Source of the DNA: Stappia sp. 28M-7
GTDB taxonomy: Bacteria > Pseudomonadota > Alphaproteobacteria > Rhizobiales > Stappiaceae
Assembly: GCF_014252955.1 (NCBI RefSeq)
Contig: NZ_JACMIA010000001.1
Location: 372,001-436,000 of the forward strand
Direction: 5' to 3'
Length of the DNA stretch: 64,000 nt
Shown here: piece after piece, positions 38,801 through 47,800 of the stretch
How the letters are laid out: the number at the start of each line of letters is the position of its first letter
Position numbering within the stretch: the first letter of the stretch is position 1
The notes under the pieces: model-generated
Databases searched by the model: none
What the model saw: only the letters and a program-made list of their open reading frames with translations
What the model was told of the DNA's origin: nothing
Position numbers and translations under genes: made by a program

Positions 38801-41800
38801 ACATAGACGCCCGAACCGGCGGCGTTGGTCGAGTTCACCGTGCCGAAGGTAAGGTTCATCGTAAGCGGATCGAGGAACAGCGCCGTGCCGCCCGTCGTGT
38901 CGACCGTGCCGGACCCGCCGCCGTTCAGCGTGAAGACGGTATTGAAGCCGTTCGTCTTGGTATCGACCTCAAGGCCCGTGCCGGCATTGTTGAAGATGTT
39001 GAGCGTGGTGAAACCGAGCTCGCCGGTCGTGTCGATGAGTGACAGGCCGTCGCCCTGGACCCGGTTGCTCGTGCCCTGGCCGACATTCAGCGTGCCGCCG
39101 GCGACTGCACCGCCTGCGCCGTCGCCGTCGAAATCGACTGCCTGGAACAGGATCCCACCGCCGGTGCCGTTTCCGATCACGGTGTTGTTCGCAAACGAGC
39201 GAATACCGACCGAGCTTTCGGTGGTCGAGACGTTCTGGCCGATGATCTGAACGGTGGGTACGCCGGACGCCGCGCTCTCGAAGGTCGTGTTGTCGATGGA
39301 GAGCAGCAGGTTGTTGGCGGTTCCAGTTCCGAATTCTTCGACATCGAGCGCCTGGCCGGTCGAGCGGATGGTGTTGGTGCCGGTGAGGTTGAAGGTCAGG
39401 ACGCCGGTGCCGACCGAGGCGATGCGGATGCCGGCGCCGGAGATATCTCCGGTGTCGCCGTTTCCGCCTGCACCCATCACGATGTCGGACAGCGTCACGG
39501 TGTTCGAGATTGCGCCGGTCTGATTGATGAGGATACCGGAGCCGCTGATGTCATCCACCGCGCCGGTCGCGGACGCGCCGAGCGTCAGGCCGGAGATCGA
39601 GGCGTTCGCGTTCTGGATCAAGACGCCGTTGCCGCCGGTCGCATCGATCGTGTTGGTGCCGGCCAGCGTGAACGAGCCGACCGCATCATTGTCGACGAGT
39701 TGGATGCCGTTGGAGAGCGTGTCCGTGCCGGTGCCGTTGATGTCGATGTTCGTGACTGTGACCGTGGCATCGGAGGTCTGGTAACCGATGCCGTAGGCCT
39801 GCGAACTGCCTGCATTGACGGCAATCGTGGATGTCGCCCCCGCATGGCCGACCTGGAACGTGCCGGTGCTGTTGTTGTTGAACGAGATCGCCGAGCCGCG
39901 GCTGGAGATCTGTACGCCCGCTCCCGCCGTACCGATGTTCACCGTGCCGTGCGAGCCGTTGAACAGAAAACCGAACTGCGTGTCGTCGATGGTCACGCCG
40001 TTCGCACCGGTGCCGATATTGATCGTCGAGGTGCTGGCGCCCGTCGTCTGCACGCCGGCAAAGCTCTGCGTGTTGCTGGAATCGATGTCCAGATTTGCGA
40101 TCGTCAGCGCGCCGGTCATGGTGAGGTTATTCAGGCTGACGACGTCGTAGGTCGTGGTGCCCGACCGGTTGAAGCTCGCGTTCTGGATGGTGATGCCGCC
40201 GGCACCCGACACCGTGTCGAGTTCGATGCCCGCCAGATTGCCGGTCGAGGTGATCTGGTCGAACGTGAAATTTCCGGCACCGATGGCGACCGAGGTGAGA
40301 TCCAGCGCCCTGGCACCCGAAGTGGTGATCGTGTTGGTGCCGGTAGCCGTCGCCGTCAGCGAGCCTCCGCCCGAGCCGTCCAGGAGCAGGCCGCCCGTCA
40401 GCGTCACATCCGACAGGTTTAGCTCCGATGCTCCGGCGGAAGTGGACGCGTGGATGGCGCGGGAGAAGAAGCTGGCTGTCGAGATCGCGCTGGAACGGAT
40501 GTTGACGTTCGATGCCGCGTTCAAGCCCACTCCAATGCCATGGCCGCTGATGCTGGTATTGGCGATGGAGACATTCTGGACTGTTACCGATCCCGAAATC
40601 AGCACCGTGGCGCCGGTTGCCGCCGACGTCAGGATCGGAACCACCGTGTCGAAGCTGCCCGGGGCGGTGATCGTCGAATTGGACGCGATACCGGTAAGTA
40701 GGACGCTCGCCGGTGCGCCACCGGCGGCAATGCCCAGCGTCGTGAGGTCGACGCTGTCGCCGCCAGCCATGCCGAGCAGTGCCCGGCCGTCCGAAAGAGT
40801 AAGGGATGCAGTGCTGAGATCGATGGTCTGTTGCACGCCGCCGGTCGTCGCATCGACCAGCACGATCACATCGGCGCCGGAGGACATCGCCTGGAATATC
40901 GTACCGGGATCGGAGAATGTACCGGTGCCGGACGTGCCGTTCGTGTCGACGACGAAGTAGTTGGCGCCCTGGAGGTTCGTGACGTTGCTCGTGGCAAAGC
41001 CGACGTCCTCGAAATCGTACTCGCCGGTCGCGGTGACGCCGGTGGTGACGATGGCGATGTTGCTGGCGACCGCACCGATGTCGATGGTGCTGGCCACGGG
41101 AGCGGAACCGTCGCCGTACTGGAACCGCACGCCGTTGGCGATGTTCGAATTGGTCAGATCGATGCCGAACTGGACGCCCTGGATCGTCCCGGACCCGGTG
41201 GTCACCACGTCCTGGCTGTTGTCGTAATCGGTGAGATCGATGCCACGCGAGCCGGCCTGGCCGGTGCCGGCGATGTCGAGCGTTGCGAAGGTGATCTCGC
41301 CGTCGAACGTGCCGCCCGACAGGTTGAGACCTGTCGCGGAGGCGCCCACACCGGTGATGTCGACATTGCCGAAGGTCATGGCACCGTTGGTACCGGTGGC
41401 GCGGATGCCGTTGCCGCCGGTGCCCATGGCGATGGTCATGTTGTCGGTCGTCAGCGTGCCGGAATTGCCGTTGAGCAGCAGTCCGTCGCCGCTGCTGAGC
41501 GTCAGGTCGACCGTGCCCAGGTTGACGTTCGCCGCGACATTGGCGAGCGACACGGCCGAACCGGTGGTGCCCGAAACCGTGGTCGTGCCGGAGACGGTGA
41601 AGGCGCCGCCGGTGAGGTTGTTCAGCCCGATGCCAGCCGCGCCCGCGACATTGGTATTGGACAGCGATGTCAGGTTGATGCCGCCGGCGGCGATCGCCGT
41701 GTTGGAAAGGTTGATGCCCCGGCCGGCATTGGCGGCGACTGTGCCGGCGGCGATGCCGAGCGCGCCGCCCTGCTGGAAGACCACGCCGAAGGCGCTTTCG

Positions 41801-44800
41801 ACGTTGATGTCAAGATTGGTGAAGCTGTACGTGCCCGTCTGGCCGTTGTTGTCGATGAACAGGCCGTCGCCGCCCATCGCCGTGGTTGAGCCGAAATCCA
41901 CCGTGCCGGTGAAGGACACGGAATGGGCGCCGGTGGCATTGAAGGAGCTGATGCCGGCGCTGCCCGCGCCATTGGCGACCACGGTGCCCGCATGGGTGAG
42001 GCTTCCGCCGCCCATCTGGAGCATGAAGAGCACATTGCCCTGCGTGACGTCGATCGAACTGGTGGCATCGAAGTTGAAGTCGGCGGTGCTGCCGTCGATG
42101 GCGATCGCGTTGAGGGTTGTCCCGGCGACATCGACATTGGTGGCGTTGATGGTGCCGCCGGCATTGTTGAACGTCAGTCCATGTGCGCCCGACGTGATGG
42201 AGATGTTCTCCAGCGTGGTGGTGCCGGTGGTGTTGTCGAGGGTGATCGAACCGTTTGCGCCCGAGCCGGTGGACGTGATGTTGCGCAGGGTCGAATTGGC
42301 GGCATTGAGCAAGACGTCGCCGGTATTGCCGGAGAAGGTGACGCCGTCGATCGTGGTGTTGGTCGAGGGCGTGATCTCGATGCCGTAGGTCGAGAAGTTG
42401 CTGATCAGCGAGCGCTCGATCACGGTATTGCTGGCACCGGCGACGTCGTGGACACCGCGCGAGGCGGTGCCGTTGCCTTCAAGATGCACGCCGGAAATGC
42501 GGTTGCCGGTGGAGCCGAGCGTGACGACGTCGTTGCCGGCCGAAGTGGTCAGCGTCGCCGCGCCGTTGCCCGTCGGGTCGGCGATGACGATGCTCGTCGC
42601 AGACAGCAGGATGGTCGGCGGCGCCGTGATGTTGACTGCGACGGACTGGCTGCCGCCGGCGCCGTCACCGAAGCTCAGCAGCTGCACGTTGTCGAGCAGG
42701 TTCAGCGTATCATTGGCATTGCTGCCCAGGGCGGTAATCACGTCGCCATTGTCGATCAGGACGATGATGTCGCCCGCGGCAATGGCCGCCTCGGCAGCCG
42801 CCAGCGTCATCGGGTTGGAGGCGTCGGAGCCGGAGCCGTCGCCGCCGCCGACCGCGCCGTCAGCATCAACGAAGTAGATCCGGCCAAGGCTGAAGCCGTT
42901 GCCCGGGCTGGTCGAGAAGGCGACGTCGCGGAAATTGTAGGTGCCGGCAACCGGGGCGCTGCCGGCATCGATGGCGACCGTCGCCGAGATCGTCGATCCG
43001 GTGTCGACCGCATCCTCGCCGTCACCATAGGTGAAGTCGAGATTGGTCGCGCTGTTGAGGAACACGCCGGTGTGGACGCCGGAAATCGAGCTCGAGCTGC
43101 CGCCGGCCGCAGTGTCGCCGAGACGGACGGTGCCGCCTCCGAGCGCCCCGCGCAGATCGACCGCTACGGTCCCGGTAGACGCATTGCCGGCAACTGTGAA
43201 CGTGTCGGCGCTCACGGTGGCGTTGATCGTCGCGCCGGTCAGCTCGACACCGGTGGAATCCGGTGAATTCAGCGTGATGTCGAGTTCGTCGAACGAGATG
43301 TCGCCGGTGATCGTGCCGGAAATGTCGATGGCGGCGCTGCGCGCCTCGATCGACGGGACGGGGGTGCCTGTCGGCAGCGGGGTGGCGTGCGGGTTGTTGA
43401 TCACCGTCCGCCCGAAGGAGATCGCTCCGCTGGTATTGGTGATGCGGATCGCATCTTCCACCGTGTCGGAGATGGTTGTCGTGCCCGTGACGGTGAACGT
43501 GCCGCTGTTGCCGGACAGATCGATGCCCACCGTGGAGCCGCCGGTTGTCAGGTTGGCTCCCGGTGTCGATGCCACCGTCAGCGTGTTGAAGTTGAAGGCA
43601 CCCGAGGACGCGGTTATTTGGATGCCGGTGGCAGGGGTGCGGGAATAGGCTGGACCGGTGAAGTTGACTCGATCCGGAGCGTTGATGGTTGTGGTACCGG
43701 TGACAGTGAACGAGCCGGCGAACTGGTCCGCGTAAAGCCGGCCGGTCGTCGTCCCGCCCAGCGTCAGGCTCGACAGGGTGATGTCGCCATTCGCCAGGCC
43801 GAAACCGGTTCCCAGGAACATCTGGCCGCCCGTGACCTCGCCATCGGCAATCCCGACCGTCAGGCCGGGGTTGCCCGACCCCAGCGTGAGCGCCTGGTTC
43901 ACCGCGTTCACGTTGTAGTTGGTGAAGTCGATCCGGCCGATATTTGGGTTTGCCGTGCTCTCGAAGAAAACGGCGCTTCTGACGGCGAGACCCGGAGTGC
44001 CGGCGGTAAAGGTCCCGCCGTTGACGGCCTGCAGGCCTGCGGTGGACAGGTCGGAATCGAACGTGACGCCCTGGAAGTTCACTCCATTGCCGAAGAGGCT
44101 CGGATCGAAGGCCGTCGCGGAACCCAGCAGCGTGTTGTTGGCGAAGTCGGTGACGGTGATCAGCCCGTTGTTGCCGATGATGCGGACGCCGGTGTCCTCG
44201 ACCTGGAACGTCGAATTGGAAATCGCGACGACAGCGCTGTCATCACCGCTGGTGGTGACGACGACGCCGTGCTCGCTGGGAGTGGCTGTCGCACCGGACG
44301 CTTCGTGGACAATGGTCAGGTTGTCGACGGCAAGCGACAGTGCGCGGGTTGCGCCGGCATCGTTCTGGATGACGTTGAAGCTGTTGAACGAGCTGCCGCT
44401 GGCAATCGTGTTGATCGTGCCGCCGTTGACGGCGAACGACCCGTCGAGATTCTGCAGCAGAACCGAGGTCATGTTCGCGTTGGTGGCATTCACCTCGTCC
44501 AACGTGATGTCCACGGCCATGTTGGAGATGTTGATCGCCATCGCGTCCGTCGTGGACAGCGTTTCCGTGCCCGCATCGGAAATCCGCAAGGTGCCGCCAC
44601 CCGAGCCGACAAGCGCGGCAGTCGCAGATGTGACGACCTGGAGACCGCCGTCGAATGCGACAGTAGACGCAGTCCCGCCGTTGTTGACACTCACGCCGAC
44701 GCTGGTGAGCGCGGTCGTCGTGCCGAGCGAGACCTGACCGCCGAAGGTGACGCTGTTGGCGCCCGTCGCGCCGGCGATGAGGATGCCGGATGCGGTTGTG

Positions 44801-47800
44801 CCGTTCGACGAGATCGATCCGAAATGGCTGAAACTGCCGCCGACACGTCCCGTGATGGCGACCGCGGCACCCGAACTGTTGAGGACCGAACTGTCGGCGT
44901 CGAAGCTGATCGTGCCGTTGCCGCCGGAAACGGCGAGCGAGTTCACACCCGTGATGTCGACATTGGTGCCGGTGACGTTGCCGGCAACGCCGGCCAACGA
45001 CAGCGCCGTGCCGGTGGTGTTGGAGATCGCAAGGTTGGTGAGCGTGACCGCACCGGTGGTGTTGGTCAGGTCGATGCCCGCGGTCGAGGTGACGCCGCTG
45101 ATAGTGACGCCGGCGATGCCGGAGCCCGAAACCGCATTGCCGGCCGAGCTGCCGATGATGATGTTGCGGATCGCGTTGCCGTTGGCGAGTGCCAGCGTGG
45201 CTCCGCCGCCACCGGAATTGGTCAGCGTTGCCGCGCCCAGGCCCGTCGGATCGGAGACGGCGATGCCGGTGGCCGGCAGGTTGGTGCCGGTAATGTTCAG
45301 CGGGATGACGAAGCCGGATTCGGTGAAGGTCCGACCGCCGCCGAACGTGTCGACGGTCTGGCCGTCGTCCAGCGTGAAGGTCAAGCCCGAGGTGTCGATG
45401 GCCGAGCCGTCGTTGATCAGCACGAAATTGACCGTGCCGAGCGTCGAGGCCATCGCGATGGCGGTGGCGATGGAGGCGCGGTTGTCGGTGGAGGAGCCAT
45501 CGCCGGTGCCGGTCGCCGTCGCGGCGACATAGTAGTTGTTCGAGAGGTTGACGGCGAAGTTGAACCCGCCCGTGAAGGCGGTCGAGCCGAAGGCATAGGT
45601 GCCGTCGCCCGCATTTACGCCGATGCCGTCGAGGGCATAGTTGCTGCCCGAGATGCTGCCGCCGCCGAACGTGAAGTTGGCGCTGGGGGCCGCACCTGCC
45701 GCACCATTGGTGCCGAGCACGACGCCGGTCGCGACAGCGGAGATGTTACCGCCATTGGTGATGGTGACCGTACGGCCGTTCTGCGTGCCGGAAATGTCGA
45801 TGCCGCGCGAACCGGCGGTGCCGGTGCCGGTGACGTCGAGGCTCGACATGGTGAGCGTCGCATCGCCGCCGGCAAGGTTGAGGCCGGCACCTGCGTCGAG
45901 GCCGGCGATGTCGACGTCGCCGAAACTGAAGCTGCCGCCGGTCGATCCGGACAGGTCGATACCGTCGTCGCCCATTCCGGACAGAGTTGTGGTGCCGGTG
46001 ACGGTGAAGCTGCTGCCGGTGCCGAGCGCCAGCGACAGTGCATCGCCCGCAGCACCGCTGCTGGTGACGCTGGAGAGCGTGATGTTGGTGGCGATGCCGC
46101 CGCCGATGGAGGCCGCGCTGCCGCCGGTTGCGGAGATGGAGCCGCCGGAGATGTTGAGCGAGCCGCCGCCGGTCGCCGAAAGTGCGTTGAAGCCGGCCGT
46201 GGCGATGTCGAGCCCGCCGGTGAAGGCGATGGCCGAAGACTGGCCGTTGTTGTCGAGGCTGAGGCCGCTGCCGCCGCCGAGCGCGGTGGTGGTGCCGAGC
46301 GAGACCAGACCGCCGAAGGTGACGTTGCTGGCCGCCGTCGCGCCGGCGATGGTGATGCCGGATGCGGTTCCACCGTTCGACGAGATCGAGCCGAAATGGC
46401 TGAAGCTGCCGCCGATGCGGCCGGTGATCTCGACGGCGGCCCCGCCGGTATTGGTGATCGAGCTGTCGCCGTCGAAGGTGATGGCGGCATTGCCGCCGGA
46501 GACGGCGAGAGAGTTCACGCCGGCAATGTCGACATTGCTGCCGGTGACGGTGCCGGTGTTGCCCGACAGCGACAGGCCGGTGCCGCTGCCGTTGTTCACC
46601 GCGACATCGGTCAGGATGACCGAGCCGGATGTATTGGCGAGCGAGATGCCGGCGGTGGAGGTGACGCCGCTGATGGTGACGCCGGCGATGCCGGAGCCGG
46701 AAATGGCGTTGCCGGCAGCGTTGCCGACCGTGATGTTGCGGACCGCGTTGCCATTGGCGAGCGACAGGGTCGCGACGCCGCCGGACGAGTTGGTCAGCGT
46801 CGCCGCGCCCAGGCCCGTCGGATCGGTGATGGTGACACCGCCGGTCGGCAGGTTGTCGCCGGTGATGTTCAGCGGAATGAGGTAGCCGGCCTCGGTGAAG
46901 GTGCGCCCGCCGCCGAACGTGTCGATGCTCTGGCCGTTGGCGAGCGTGAAGGTCAGGCCCGACGTGTCGATGGCCGAGCCGTCGTTGATCAGGATGAAGT
47001 TGACGGCGCCGAGGCTGCCGGCCTGCGCGATGGCGGTGGCGATCGAGGCGGCATTGTTCGTCGAGGAACCGTCGCCGGTGCCGCTCGCGGACACGTAGAA
47101 ATTCTGGGTGCTGCTGATGTCGAAATTGAAGGCGCCGGTAAAGGCGGTGGTGCCGAAACCGTAGCTGCCGGTGCCGGACAGGATGCCGATGCCGTCCAGC
47201 GCGAACACGTTGCCGGCAACCATGCCGCCGCCGAAGGTGAAGATGGCGTCGGCCGCGGTGCCTGCCGCGCCGTTGGTGCCGAGCACGATGCCGGTGCCGA
47301 CGTTGGAGATGTTGCCGCCGTTGGTGATGGTCACCGTCCGGCCGTTCTGGGTGCCGGAAATGTCGATGCCGCGCGAGCCGGCAACACCGGTGCCGGTGAC
47401 GTCGAGGCTGGCCATCGTGACCGAGGCGTCGCCGCCGGCAAGGTTGAGGCCCGTACCGCCGCCAAGGCCGGTGATGTCGACATGGCCGGCGACGATGGTC
47501 GCGTTCGTCGTGCCCGAGAGGTCGAAGCCGTCGCTGGATGCGCCCGCGCCGAGGCCGTCGACCGTCGTCGTGCCGGTGAAGTTGAACGTGCCGCCGCCGG
47601 TGATGACCACCGCGTCGTCGCCGGTGTTCGTCGCCGTCAGGTTGGCGACGTTGATGATGCCGCCGTTGTTGTCGAAGGACAGCGCATCTCCGGTCACGTT
47701 GGAGATGTTGATCGTCGATAGCCGGGTCGTGCCGGTGTTGTTGGCGATCGAGATGCCGTTGGTGCCGCCGTCGATGGTGATGTTCGACAGGGTCGCGGCT

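Noticed and set aside
43387-47721. 1,444-codon plus-strand frame opposite the adhesin
   Set aside because: The protein is a monotonous Asp/Arg/Gly/Val sequence mirroring the repeat codons of the adhesin on the opposite strand; no start site or domain supports it.
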